Part shown: positions 34,655 to 45,914 of the stretch, piece after piece
Layout: each line of letters begins with the position of its first letter
Numbering within the stretch: the first letter of the stretch is position 1
Assembly (NCBI GenBank): GCA_010093485.1
Contig: MU001494.1
Coordinates: forward strand, 1,891,937-1,955,936
DNA from: Karstenula rhodostoma CBS 690.94
Lineage: Eukaryota > Ascomycota > Dothideomycetes > Pleosporales > Didymosphaeriaceae
Length of the DNA: 64,000 nt
Direction: 5' to 3'
The notes under the pieces: generated by a model
What the model was told of the DNA's origin: nothing
The model's database searches: none
The model's input: the letters and a program-made list of their open reading frames with translations, nothing else
Position numbers and translations under genes: made by a program

Positions 34655-35602
34655 AGCTTCCGCGATAACGCATCGAGCTCATTTTGATCGGTGATCTGGC
34701 GACGTATACGTTTGACGTGTGGATCGGCAACCACTAAACCACCAACACATAATGTGTCATGGAGCGGACATAACTGTTACAAGATAGAAACTAGAAGACT
34801 TAGACGTATAGTGCTACACATTCCAGCCCTACTATACCAGATGGTCAATTTATTACCCGTGTTTACACTGTGCAATACGTACCCAAACTTCGATCCATCA
34901 CCCCATGGGTATTCTGTCCTCAATTGCTGCATTTGTGTTAGGTGTTCGACAACAAGCAGTCTTTCGCGACGAAGCCTCGGTTCAGTGCAGGTGGCTGCCG
35001 TTGATAGAAGCGGCGCCCACGAGACCTCACCAAAAAAGGCTAGCGGCTCCGAAGAGGTGCCTTTGATTTCTACATTGAGAGAAGTGGATCTTAACGTCAT
35101 TGTTCCGAATGAATAGCAGGGTCGAGGCTTTTTGTCCTTTCCTTGTGTTTACTTGGAAGAGTTCCTACGTGGCTTGCTCCGCATTGCGCTATTCACTACC
35201 GCACATCGGATCCAAGATGGCCTGTTACCGTGAATTTCAGTACAGAGCACGGAGTATGGTAGCCGGGTTAAACCACAATGAGTGTTATGGCGACTGGCAC
35301 GAGGCCGCCGAGTGCAGTGAAGAGCAACTACATGACTCTTGTCAACACTAATTCTATGATACTCCGCGTCTCTCCGCTAATAGCGCTGGGTTTACCCCCA
35401 TTTCCTCCCGCTCGCACTTCGAGACGAGCGGGGTCTCCACAATGGACTTTTCTATGATGCCATTATCCTTGCTGTTCGTCCTAATGCCGCTATCCTTCCA
35501 GCGTAGAAAATTTGGACAGAATACAAAGGCCCTGGACGGTCAACATGTGCGGTCGAACCAGGCACAAACAGTGGCTTCCGGTTTCCCGCCTCAATTAAAA
35601 CA
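34655..35602. other. Intergenic stretch
   Basis: 3' region of the DUF1295 gene and promoter of the DUF1593 gene. No gene recognised; base composition becomes more AT-rich than in the housekeeping block to the left. Confidence 0.5.
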
Positions 35603-37135
35603 TTGAACCTCTTTAATATGATTTTCTCTATACCGCGTCTACTGACGATAGGCCTGTTGGCCTCCGTCATCCCTGCACACTCCATCGGCAGGATGGAGAG
35701 GTTCCGTACTGTTGTCACTACTGACATGGAGCAAGATGACTTGGCCTCACTCGTCCGCTATATTCTGTACACCAACGAACTCGACACCGAAGGCATCATC
35801 TACACATCCAGCAAGTATCACTGGGCTGGTGACGGTAAAGGCACGAAGTTCTTCTTGCCGAACCGCGAATACAACACTTCCCAGACATCGTGGCGCTGGA
35901 CCGGAACACGAATGATTGAAGATATCCTTCTAAAAGCCTACGCCGAGATATATCCCAACCTACGTGTTCACGACTCAGCCTACCCTACGGCGAAGGATCT
36001 TCTGTCCAAGGTCAAAATTGGAAACATTGTTTTCGAGGGAGAGATGGACAAAGACACAGATGGATCGAATCTTATCAAGTCGTTGCTGCTCGACGACGAC
36101 CGACGAACTCTCTACCTCCAAGCCTGGGGCGGTACCAACACCATCGCCCGCGCTCTCAAATCCATCTCAGACCAGTACTCCCACACCAAGCAATGGCGGC
36201 AACTCCAAACCTCCATCTCCCGCAAAGCCGTCATCCTCGCCAGCAGCTTCCAAGACCAAACCTACGTCGACTACATCGCGCCCAACTGGCCCGGCCTCCG
36301 CGTCGAAGACTTCGCCACCGCCTACAACACCTGGGGCTTCAACTGTAACAAAGGCCAGGGCAACGTCCGGGCCCTCCCCAAAGCGCACGAGTACTTCACC
36401 GGCGCCTGGATCAAAGCCAACATCCAGATCGGCCCGCTCGGCCGCCTCTACCGCTCGTGGCTCGACGGGCAGCACACGCCCGGCGACCAGCTCGACGTGT
36501 TCGGCAACTACACGCTAGCTTCTGCGCCGGGGACGTGGTGCAAGCCGCTCGGGCCGTACGACTTCCTGTCCGAGGGCGACAACGTGGCGTTCAACCCTCT
36601 GCTCACGACGGGGCTCCAGGATCCTAGCAACCCGGCGCTTGGGGGCTGGGGCGGCCGCTCGAAGCTGAACAGTTCGGCGCCGGAGCTGTGGCGGCTGGTT
36701 GCGAGCGAGACGGCGGCGAATGGGAGCGAGGTGAGGGGCTGGACGACGGATCGCTGGATTGCGGCTGCGTCGAATGAATTCGCGGCGAGGATGCAGTGGG
36801 GGCTGAAGTCGAGGTATAGCGGGGGGAACCATGCGCCTGAGGTGAGGATTGTGAATGGTGGGAAGGTGAAAGCGAGGGCTGGGCAGACTGTCAAGCTGGC
36901 TGCTCGCGTGAGTGATCCGGATCGGGACGCCGTCACTGTGTCGTGGTGGCAGTATCTTGAGGAGGGGACGTATCCCGGTGAAGTCGCTGTTGGGGGTTAT
37001 AACCGTAATGGTGCGAGTGTGAAGGTGCCGGCTGATGCGAGGTCAGGGCAGACTATTTCGGTTATTGTGCAGGCGACTGATGATGGGGAGTTTCCGTTGA
37101 CGCGGTATGATCGCGTGATTATCACTGTTAAATAG
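35603..37135 (+). CDS. Secreted DUF1593 (nucleoside-hydrolase-like) protein
   Basis: A single exon, 510 residues from 35603; the second Met (35618) gives a tidier signal peptide, IFSIPRLLTIGLLASVIPAHS. The N-terminal DUF1593 domain has RTVVTTDMEQDDLASLVRYI, an acidic loop like the Ca-binding site of nucleoside hydrolases, and YLQAWGGTNTIARAL. A C-terminal beta-sandwich follows from about residue 420 (APEVRIVNGGKVKARAGQTV), resembling Ig-like modules of carbohydrate-active enzymes. The family is described as sugar- or cellulose-binding; activity is undefined. Third-position GC rises sharply after 36100. Likely extracellular. Confidence 0.88.
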   Translation: MNLFNMIFSIPRLLTIGLLASVIPAHSIGRMERFRTVVTTDMEQDDLASLVRYILYTNELDTEGIIYTSSKYHWAGDGKGTKFFLPNREYNTSQTSWRWTGTRMIEDILLKAYAEIYPNLRVHDSAYPTAKDLLSKVKIGNIVFEGEMDKDTDGSNLIKSLLLDDDRRTLYLQAWGGTNTIARALKSISDQYSHTKQWRQLQTSISRKAVILASSFQDQTYVDYIAPNWPGLRVEDFATAYNTWGFNCNKGQGNVRALPKAHEYFTGAWIKANIQIGPLGRLYRSWLDGQHTPGDQLDVFGNYTLASAPGTWCKPLGPYDFLSEGDNVAFNPLLTTGLQDPSNPALGGWGGRSKLNSSAPELWRLVASETAANGSEVRGWTTDRWIAAASNEFAARMQWGLKSRYSGGNHAPEVRIVNGGKVKARAGQTVKLAARVSDPDRDAVTVSWWQYLEEGTYPGEVAVGGYNRNGASVKVPADARSGQTISVIVQATDDGEFPLTRYDRVIITVK

Positions 37136-38081
37136 ACTAGCTGGCTATTATGGTGCTGGGGTATCTCGCAACGCGTTTTCTCTCAGTTTCCCGAAAGACA
37201 ACTGCTTCTGGTATTGCTTCCTTCGGTGCTGTTCCAGCTTTTCCTTCTCTTGCTTCTGTATACGGGTGAGAAGGGCACTATCTCTTGCGGGCTTCCGTGA
37301 TTCCTTTCAGTGCCTTCTCGACGCGGCCAGCGAGTCAGTCTCGTGGTGGTCTTGTGCCAGGCCTATACGCTGGTATAGGTGTACGATCTCTGATGCGAGA
37401 GATTTGCCCAACCCTTTGAGTCCAACGGGCCATGAATAATAATTCAAGCTGTGGGTTCTTTTCGATTGCATACTTCATGAATGTTGGAACAGATCGAAGC
37501 TAGGGATTTCAGTATCGTTGCTGGTCCACTATGCTATGAACGTACCTCCATTATATGTTCTGTAGCGTACTCATCCGATACCCGACTAGACCTGGAAGAA
37601 GATGGTACAGATAATCTATTTTCCCGCATCAGTTGGAGCGTACAGGAAGACCCTGCACTGGAGGGCGGCGACTACGACGAAGTGCGCAAGTAGGTTTGGA
37701 TGACCCAAAATATCGTTCACTGGCCTAAAGTGTGTGTCTAGGGGTTTCAATTAGACCGCCACGAAGACAAAGGGCGAGAGCCATTCAGCACGTGTCATCT
37801 CGCCTGTGGAAGTATCCCAGATCCATGTTGATTGCATACCCCAAGGCCCCGCGCCGACAAAGAGTGACTATCCCGGGTACGGTTAGGTGGCTTTGGTGTC
37901 AGCAAATGAAGATAGGGAGGATAAAGGGTATAATGGAGTAGGGTCTTTTCTGGTTCCGCGGGTGTTTTATGTGCTTGAGATTGGCTGGCAGGCGTGGACG
38001 TTGGAGTGCAAGAAGTTTATGTTAGGTGGTTTAGACATCTAATTTGGAGCCACCATCTTGACAGATTTACCCTAATCAGGC
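37136..38081. other. Intergenic stretch
   Basis: Convergent 3' ends of the DUF1593 and dioxygenase genes. Plus-strand frame 37481-37693 (70 codons) is open but unrecognised and has no splice partner I can defend. Confidence 0.45.
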
Positions 38082-39423
38082 TTACTCGTAGTAGTTCTGT
38101 ACTGCTAACCCCTTAAACTCGAACTTCGTCCCTTCTCTCTTGTCCAACACGGTCTTATGATGCACGTCCTTCACCCTCGCCCGAACATACTCCGTCCCCG
38201 TAGGCACAGGCTTGCTCGTATCTTTGTGCTCCTCCGGTATTAAGCCTTGGCGATCAAGCAAAGGCGAAGGTACAGTCCGCATAGGCGTATTGGCTCCCGG
38301 CCTGCTGAAGTAGAGGAGACCCAGACGTGGAATGTTGAGCTGATCGGAGGGCGGGGTGACTACTCGGTGAATGGTCGATTTAACGAAGCCTGGAACGAGT
38401 CGTTAGACGATGATTTCAACGAGGAGAAGGGGTAGCAAGAGGGAAAGTGTACCATTGGTGAGGAATGTGAGAGTATCGGCAGCGTTGCACGTAATTCCGC
38501 CGGACACAGGCTTCACGTATTTCCAGTCTCCCTCCGGAGTGCGGATCTGTAGGCCAGCGATGTGCTGCGAGAAAAGTAGGGTCAGACTGCCAAAGTCGGT
38601 GTGGCCGCCCTTCGAGTACGCTTGTGTCTTGTCCTGTTTCACTTTAGCAAGTACCATGGAGTGGAAGTGCAACTCTTACCCATTCCTCTTGCGACCGCAC
38701 GTTGTAGATCATGTACCGAAGATGATCGTCCGATGTCTCGTCATAAGCATGAGCATCCGAAAGAAAGTTTTCAGGCAGCTCCAGCATGATCGATATCAAA
38801 ACAAACAGCTTCCTTGCGACTTTCTCCCAGAGATCGCGGTGAAATGAGCGGATTTCCTCCCAGTTTTCTTCGACTAAGCGATGCTTCCCAACATCTTTCC
38901 ACGCTGGGACATCTTTGTGGATGTTGAGCTGGAGGTAGGAGTTAGATCATATGGTACCAGGCTTCGGTATTATCATAACACATACCATTTCAACGTTCTC
39001 CTTCACTCCAGTGTCACCAATCCATCGCGAGTTCTCGCGATAGCCAAAGTACTCTCCTTCCGCAAAGTTACATGGGAATCTCCTCTTCTCTTCCAAACTC
39101 TCTTTGAAGAAAGTGTTACCGATGCTGAATTGACGAAGTACGCGCTCGTCATCAATTCCTGTGTTGGTCACTACCCAGAAGCCTACTCGGGTGACCTATC
39201 TGGGCTTAGTGGTATGTCTAGTACTGCGGCTGGGGTATCTTACAGCATCGTAGAGCTGCTTTGCAAGCTCCTGTTTGCCTCCTGGTTCATCAAAACGAGA
39301 AAGATCAATCGTGGAAAGTGGCGCCCAATCCAGATTCTCCTTCGTAGGCTCTGGTCGTACCCATTTCTCAATAGGTAGCTTCTGCGATGTCTGGCTTGCT
39401 GGTTCGACTAATCCTGGGGCCAT
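38082..39423 (-). CDS. 2-oxoglutarate/Fe(II) dioxygenase, IPNS-like
   Basis: Five exons (39423-39244, 39195-38986, 38928-38680, 38633-38453, 38389-38082) give 375 residues. Splicing restores YDAVTRVGFWVVTNTGIDDE, the usual DIOX_N opening. The iron site is H224 and D226 in KGGHTDFGSLTLLF plus H281 in STIHRVVTPP. R295 in RLGLLYFSRPG is the 2-oxoglutarate-binding arginine position. The family oxidises small molecules (hydroxylation, desaturation, ring closure) in secondary metabolism or catabolism. Divergent from the MFS transporter across 770 bp, which suggests joint regulation. Substrate unknown. Confidence 0.93.
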
Positions 39424-40193
39424 GATTGCGATTTCAAAGTATCTCTCGGTGTAAAAGAACTCGATGTGTTGGTATCCGCGATGCACGAATCTTTGTACAA
39501 CAGGAACATCTTCTGTCCTTATGCACTTGAATTACAAACTGCCGATCGCGCGTATCTGCGAAGGTTGTCCGTGCACTGGCGCATTTCCCCTCACAGCACC
39601 ATCGGCACTTGCTATTGCGTGCTTCGGCAACATTCCGATATACTCCTATCTCCGTCCGAACAGTGGGAATCGTTCCTTAGAGCGGAGTACCCCAAAAGTG
39701 AAACCCCCATCATTGTTTAGCTTGCGTTTTTTAGCAACCCTTTATACGTACTTGGCTGGGTTGTGAAGGCTTATCAGCCAAAGCGGCGCAACGCTCCTTG
39801 GACTAGGCGGCGCTTGTTATGCAAGTCGTCATCGAACCCATACAATTGGTCTTTACCATGCTGACGAAGCGAATACAGGAGTGGCGACATCGGAGTGTTC
39901 GTGCATGCTGTGTAGGCTGCGAGCAACCGCAGGCGCGGAGGCCCATATGAGAGGCAAGTCATTTCCAGTCGTCATTCCAGATATCATGTCGTGATTCATT
40001 AGACTGATTATGTCTGATGTTGATAAAAATGTCTGATTGTGCATCCAAGAAAAGGTTGAAGGACGCCCTGCACCTTCTCGAGCCTATCCATTGGGTGCTT
40101 GGTGCCAATCGTTTCTCACATTCGTCGCGAACCGAGGAACAATTTCCCTAAACTTACCAACTCTGGTTCAACCCATTGGATCCTGAGTGAACA
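39424..40193. promoter_or_regulatory. Divergent promoter, dioxygenase / MFS transporter
   Basis: The two genes start outward from this 770-bp region, a usual arrangement for an enzyme-transporter pair under one regulator. I saw no unambiguous palindromic Zn2Cys6 site by eye. Small frames here (such as 39466-39766) look spurious. Confidence 0.5.
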
Positions 40194-41754
40194 ATGGCGG
40201 AAAGCAAAGATCCAATCGATAATCTGAGTTACGTTGCCGACGGGGCCAAGAAGGCGGTTGAGCCGGACGTCGAATCTGCTACCAATTCTTCGCTTGAACC
40301 AATCCAACATGATCCAGCCCTGGAAAAGCGATTGTTGCGCAAGATTGATAAGTGGCGTGAGTATATCTGAGCATATGAAATACCCGAAATCCTTGCTGAT
40401 CATGCATCTCGTCAGTTGTCGGATTTTACTCCTTGGTGTACATTTTCCGAGTGATCGACTCCGCAAACTATTCCAATGCCGCGATCATCAATCTCGAGCA
40501 AGGCACTGGTATCAAGAAGCAGCTTGGGTTCTCACCGTCGCAGTGGGCATGGTCGTTATCGATATTCTCGTACTCATACCTCGTATTCGAGCCATCGAAT
40601 ACCATTCTGCTGAAGTACTTCAAGCCGAGTCGATGGATGTTCGTCTTGATCTTAGCCTGGGGAATCAGCGCCTGCAGCAGCGCCGCAGCACAAAACTTCG
40701 CGGGAATGATGTGTGTACGATTCGCAATCGGGATGGCCGAAGCCGGTTTCTTTCCGAGCGTACTGTACCACTACGCGTTTTGGTACAAGACATCTGAGAT
40801 GCCGCAGCGCATCGCTTTTTTCTACTCAGTCGGTCAGATATCTTCTGCGCTTAGTGGACTGCTCGCATTCGCCATTTCCCACATGGATCAGCTAGGGGGG
40901 TTGAGTGGATGGAGGTGGTTGTTCTTGCTGGAAGGCTTACCAGCAATTGTTCTTGCGTTCTTTGCATTTTGGATCCCAGACTATCCAGAGTCAACCAAAT
41001 ACCTGACCGACGACGAACGGGCTTTCTGGAAGAACAGACTGGTTGTAAGTGGCCCCAAAGGCGGCAAGAATCATGAGAATTGGGACTGGAGATCGTTGAA
41101 GGCGCTTGGTAAAGATCCGACCCTCTACACGTTCAGCTTGTACTGGATCTGCCACGGTATCGGTGGCTTTGGTGTAAATTTCGCTCTACCAACTGTCATA
41201 TACCAACTGGGCTTTACGACAACTGCGAAGTCGCAGCTGATGAACATCGTAAGATGCACCCCTCCGTTTCATATGAAGATTCAGCTAACCACTCGTAGCC
41301 GCCTTACATATTTGCGTTCCTGCTCCTCAACGCCTTGGGCTACATGCTGCAGCGCAAGTGGATCAGACCATGGGTGACCGCCATCGGAATTGAGTCTACC
41401 ATCATCGTTTGCTACATCATTCTCCTTACAGTCGACAACCCTGTGGTCAGATATCTTTGCTTGATTGTGGCAGTCGGGTGTGCAGGCTGCGCATACCCTG
41501 TCATCTGGTCTGAGCGAATCCGCGCTTTGAACGGAACTGTTGCGTCCGGCATAGGCATTGGGATGACCAATGCTTGCGCTCAATTCTCGGGTATTGTAGG
41601 TCCGCATGTTTTCAGCACAGTCTTTGGCCCCAGATACCGAACCTCGTACGCCGTGAACTTGTCTATGCTTCTCCTTGGCATTAGTTCGATTAGCACAACT
41701 TGGTTTATTATTGCGAGAAGAGATAGGAGAAAGGCGTCGGGTCTCCAGGCATAG
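40194..41754 (+). CDS. MFS transporter, anion:cation symporter (DAL5/TNA1-like)
   Basis: Three exons, 40194-40356, 40416-41248 and 41299-41754, give 483 residues with about twelve membrane segments. Hallmarks of the fungal ACS family are seen: YSLVYIFRVIDSANYSNAAI in the first helix and loop, then FAIGMAEAGFFPSVLYH, GWRWLFLLEGLPAIVLAF and IPDYPESTKYLTDDER. Relatives import allantoate, nicotinate, pantothenate or other organic anions with protons across the plasma membrane. The solute cannot be told from sequence. Its place next to a dioxygenase suggests uptake of that enzyme's substrate or export of its product. Confidence 0.92.
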
Positions 41755-42050
41755 GCGTAGGAGCATCGTTCGAAACCCTGCTTCGGGATGGAGCAATCGG
41801 TCTACAGAGATCCGGAGATAGGAATCTGGGTAGAACTATATTAAAAGCACTTCTTGACGTGTACCATATCTGCATGGCGCGAAAATATGAAAATGGAAAC
41901 AACAATACATTGTAAGCGATGAAGAGGTTGTGACGCGTGTGGAAAGCATCGATTCTCGGTAGTTTGACCAATCAAAACCGTCGTCCTCGTATGAACCCTG
42001 CTGAATGTTGATGCTGGAGCGATTTCGTCATTGTCTTTCTACGGATTTGT
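41755..42050. other. Convergent 3' spacer
   Basis: Short spacer between the stops of the MFS and NmrA-like genes; nothing recognised. Confidence 0.5.
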
Positions 42051-43256
42051 CTACTTGCTCAGGACAGGAGACCAATCATGTTTCTTCGCCCAATCCCCCC
42101 ACGTTGTAAGGGGACAATCGATTCCAGCCTGTATCAACTCAGTCAGTCGAACGAAAAACCTATGTTTCGTCTACAATGAACTCAGGAACGATCCAAACTC
42201 GTTTTCAGTAGACAGTACTAAGACTAGGCCAAGTCGTTGCTGCGTAGGATGTGATGCGTTACTCACCTTCTGAATGTCGATCGCCGTCAACAAGTTCATA
42301 CCGCCGTCATACCCTGGATCGCTCGAATATGAATACATGGCAGCGACCTCAATGCCAGTTTCGCGATCCTCCGTAGCTTCGATCATCTCTTCCGGTGAGA
42401 CTTGCTTGTAGCTGGCTTTGACACCATTGATCTTAGCCCACGTCTCAAGGAATTCAGGCCATGTGCACGTTGTTCCTGCCGCCATGTAGGCCTTGCCCGG
42501 AGGCATTTGCGAGACGGCAAAGGTAAATGCACCCATGTCACCTGCCGGGTCGAAGTGAGGAACAGGCTTATCTGGTGTGGTAGTGAATGCCATGGTGAAT
42601 GTGCCATCAGGGTTCTAGCATAACGTCAGGATGATGGTTTGACAAAGCGCATCGAAAGCGTGACTCGCCTTCTTGAAGTATGAGTTCGGCAGGATGTTGT
42701 AACTAGTATAGAAGTAACCCGTGTGAATGCACGACATCTTCGTTGCCAAGGAGGGATATTTCTTGTTAACATATCCCGGAAAGATGTCAGCTTTCGCATC
42801 GAAATGGTACAGCTCCTCAAATTTTCCGTCGCTGCACTTGTCGGCATGACTGAGTGTGGAAGCGAAGAGACCATTTTCGTCAAGAGTATCCACCACTGTA
42901 GCTGCTGCATCTGCGATGTTCTTTCCCTGGAGGAACTCAACATCGTAAGCGTATTCGCGGCAAGAGATATCCATATCCTGTGCCTCTGCGCGGCAGTCTG
43001 GTCGGGAAAATGGCTCCCAATAGTTAGTGACACTGAAGATAGCGTTGGCACCGCGAAACGCTTCTTTCAAGGATTGAACGTCGTCAAGGTCTGCCCGCAC
43101 CATCTCCACCCCTTCAGATGCCAGCGCCGCGGCGGAGGCAGATGAGATGTTGCGCGTGAGGCCACGGACGCGGTACCCCGCTGCGAGGAAGCGGCGGGCA
43201 ACTGAACCACCCTGGTTGCCCGTAACACCAACAACAACAATGAGCTTTTTGGACAT
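42051..43256 (-). CDS. NmrA-like NAD(P)-binding protein
   Basis: Three exons, 43256-42669, 42614-42267 and 42128-42051, give 337 residues. The Rossmann opening is KKLIVVVGVTGNQGGSVARRF with the NmrA-type TGxQGGxV signature, followed by VRGLTRN and the FSVTNYWEP strand typical of the family. The tail spliced on by the last intron reads TTWGDWAKKHDW. The first intron appears to be GC-AG (AAG then GCGAGT). Members act as redox-sensing co-regulators of nitrogen or catabolic genes (NmrA with AreA, QutR-like logic) or as reductases. Tandem with the Zn2Cys6 gene upstream. Confidence 0.9.
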
Positions 43257-43569
43257 CGCGAAGATTGTTAGACGGACGTTAAGCGCGATCCACGAGGCTG
43301 CGAGCAGGCTGAGGATGCTCGGCGAGATTGCATAAAAAATGGAGCTTGCATACTAACCTACTTTAAAAACTAGCGTGCCTGCTAGTGCGGTCTGAATTAC
43401 GAAGTAGTTTGGGTCTTGCGTGAACGTGGACACCGGCTATTCATGAATACAGCGTTGATTAGAATTGGAGATACTCGTAATGGATTTAAGATACCCTATG
43501 GTAAAGTGTTGTGTTTCACTCCTGGTGGCCTTAGCTCATATCCGGTCTTTGTGTTGACTCCATGTCCAC
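43257..43569. promoter_or_regulatory. Promoter region of NmrA-like gene
   Basis: 313 bp between the stop of the Zn2Cys6 gene and the ATG of the NmrA-like gene on the same strand. AT-rich at 43330-43500. No specific site assigned. Confidence 0.4.
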
Positions 43570-45914
43570 TCAGTCCTCTAGGCTCCCCTCATCACTCGAG
43601 AGGTTCTCGACCACATACGGCTCACCAACCTCCGTCATTATCTCCCCTAGTTTTCTCGTTTCCAGCTCCCCATCGGCACGAACAATGGGCACCGGGTACA
43701 AACACCTCACACTTTCATCTATCATGTTCTGTTCCTCCTGAGTCACGGGCTTGAGACTCAGATACGTCTGCACCAACTGTAGATCATCCGGTCTCATGCT
43801 GTTCTGCATCCCCAGCGCGCACACCCTGGCAATGTAGACGTTCTTGCCCTGTTGTCTGAGACCTTCAGCCGCGAGAAGGATCGAGGAACGTAGGACGTCG
43901 ACAGATTGTTGGGTCGTAGGAGTTGCACCGTAGAGAGATTTAAGGGAATTGGTGCCGAGTACAAGCACAAAGTGGATGATCCAGGCATCGTATGTGTCGT
44001 AGCTGTGTCGGAGGTAGTAGAGCCGGAGGAGAGTCTCGAACATGGCTGCGGAGTAGCGCACGATTTCCTGAGGTGTTTCGCTCATCGCCGTGAGTGGTGG
44101 TGTTACCGGCATCTTCGACTGATCGACAAATGGTTGGAACAGCCTGATGATCCAGTAGTGGTACTGCATACTGAAGTTATCAGCCCATGTAGCAGCCGTA
44201 GGGCCTCTATAGAACGGTTGAAGGCACTCACTGAATATCGAAGTGTGCAGGAAATACAAGAATCTTCGGATCAAACAGCTCGGTAACTCTGTCGAACCAA
44301 TGATCTAGCTTTTTTTTCAAGTGGAATGCGTCATCCAGAGAGTGTTTCTCCACAGGCGGAGAACCTGCCCTCTCGCCAAGGATCAGGTACAGCTGGGCTT
44401 CCAGGTACATCTTGTAGTCCATGTGTAGCGATATCAGCTTTTCCGAGAGCGGATACTGCACTCGTACATCGGCGTAAAACGCCCGGTGCTCAAGAGGATT
44501 TGGTAGGCACACCTCAGGTGGCTTTTCGATCTTGAATGGGCGAGAGTAGGTAAGGCACGTTACAGCGTGTCGCGACCCTTAAAAAGTATTAGGTCTAGTC
44601 CAGCGCTTCTTGCAAAGAAATTTGATAGCCTGGAATAGAAACACTTACAGACCGCCCAGGCGGTGATCGCACGAGCGCGATAAGACTTGGATGAGGTATC
44701 ATGGCGGGCTGGTCCAAACAGGCCGAGCGCTCTTGCCATCCTACAAGCCTGGTCCAGATATTGGATTCCGATAAAGTCATTAGCATTAAGATTGTATGTG
44801 ATGTTCATTACCAGTGCGGCTTGGATGGTTGTCAATCGACTTCTCTCGGGCGGTTCTAGATCCCATAAACGTTTACACTCGCTCATGAATTTATATGCAA
44901 TGTTGTCTGGATTCCACAACATCCAACGATCTTCCAGATCAAGGCAGCTCTGCTTTGACTTGTGTCAGAACAATTCTTTGTGCGAAACGGTTGACCTACA
45001 CATCCTGCAGCTAGCACGGCGTTGACAAGAAGCTTTGAAGCAAACCGGGTTTCGCCAGCAATCATGTCCTCAAGAAAAAGGTCTTTGTGAAATACTGGGG
45101 ACAGTACCGAAGGTGACTGGAAGTAACTTCCTAGATATTTTCGAAGAAGTCGATTGTCTGAAGTGACTGTCGTCCACTTGGAAATGTCGATCTTCTCGAG
45201 CATCGGATCAGCAATTGTCGCCGCACGAAATGGCTTGTCGTATGCATTTTGCGGAAACGTAATCAGAAACCGCCTACTCGAATCGTTTGCCACTTTCTCG
45301 CGCGGCGTGGAACTGGATGAGGACCGAGAGAAAGTAGCTTCATATACGAAAGAATCGAGATAACGGTTCCCCTCAAATAATAGATGTGCCGGCATGTCCT
45401 TAAGGTAAGGGAAGTCGTAACGCCTTCTGATCTCAGGTACTACAGAAAGCTGCAGCAGTAGGTCCGCTTCTATTAAGTTGTTTAGCAAGTTGTCTATGTC
45501 GGTTCCCGCTCGAACATGCTCGAGCATGGTGGCAGCATGCTCTTCAGGCACGGTCTTGAGCAGTTCGAGAAACTGCTCAAATGTCGAGACACGACGTCTG
45601 AGGTTTTCCACTTGACTTTGCAAGTCACGCTTGGACAGTCCATTATCCAGCTCCGGATAATGACACGGAGTTGGCTTCCTCATACATTCTAAGCAAGTGG
45701 GTCTCTCACCATCGCACTGTTCTTGAGTTAGACACTGCAAAAATGACCCCGAGTCAGAGCAATTCCGATTCACCTTCGTCTTGCGATTCCGACATGGTAC
45801 ACAAGCTGTTTGCCTGTGTCTTTTCTTGGCGACAAGGTTCGGCGGTACTTGTCGTTGTGATGGATCAATCACTGGCAGCAGAGGCCGTAGAGGCCGCACT
45901 CCGCCGGAAGACAT
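43570..45914 (-). CDS. Zn(2)Cys(6) fungal transcription factor
   Basis: Five exons (45914-45774, 45716-45000, 44949-44649, 44577-44232, 44170-43570) give 701 residues. A 57-bp intron cuts the zinc cluster; spliced, it reads C-x2-C-x6-C-x6-C-x2-C-x6-C (CVPC, RNRKTK, CDGERPTCLEC, then CHYPE), the canonical binuclear cluster at residues 38-66. A coiled-coil dimerisation stretch follows (LQSQVENLRRRVSTFEQFLELL, in part). The fungal_trans middle homology region covers about 250-480. C-terminus is acidic (SSDEGSLED). Likely a nuclear regulator of the neighbouring dioxygenase/MFS/NmrA genes, by position only. Confidence 0.92.
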
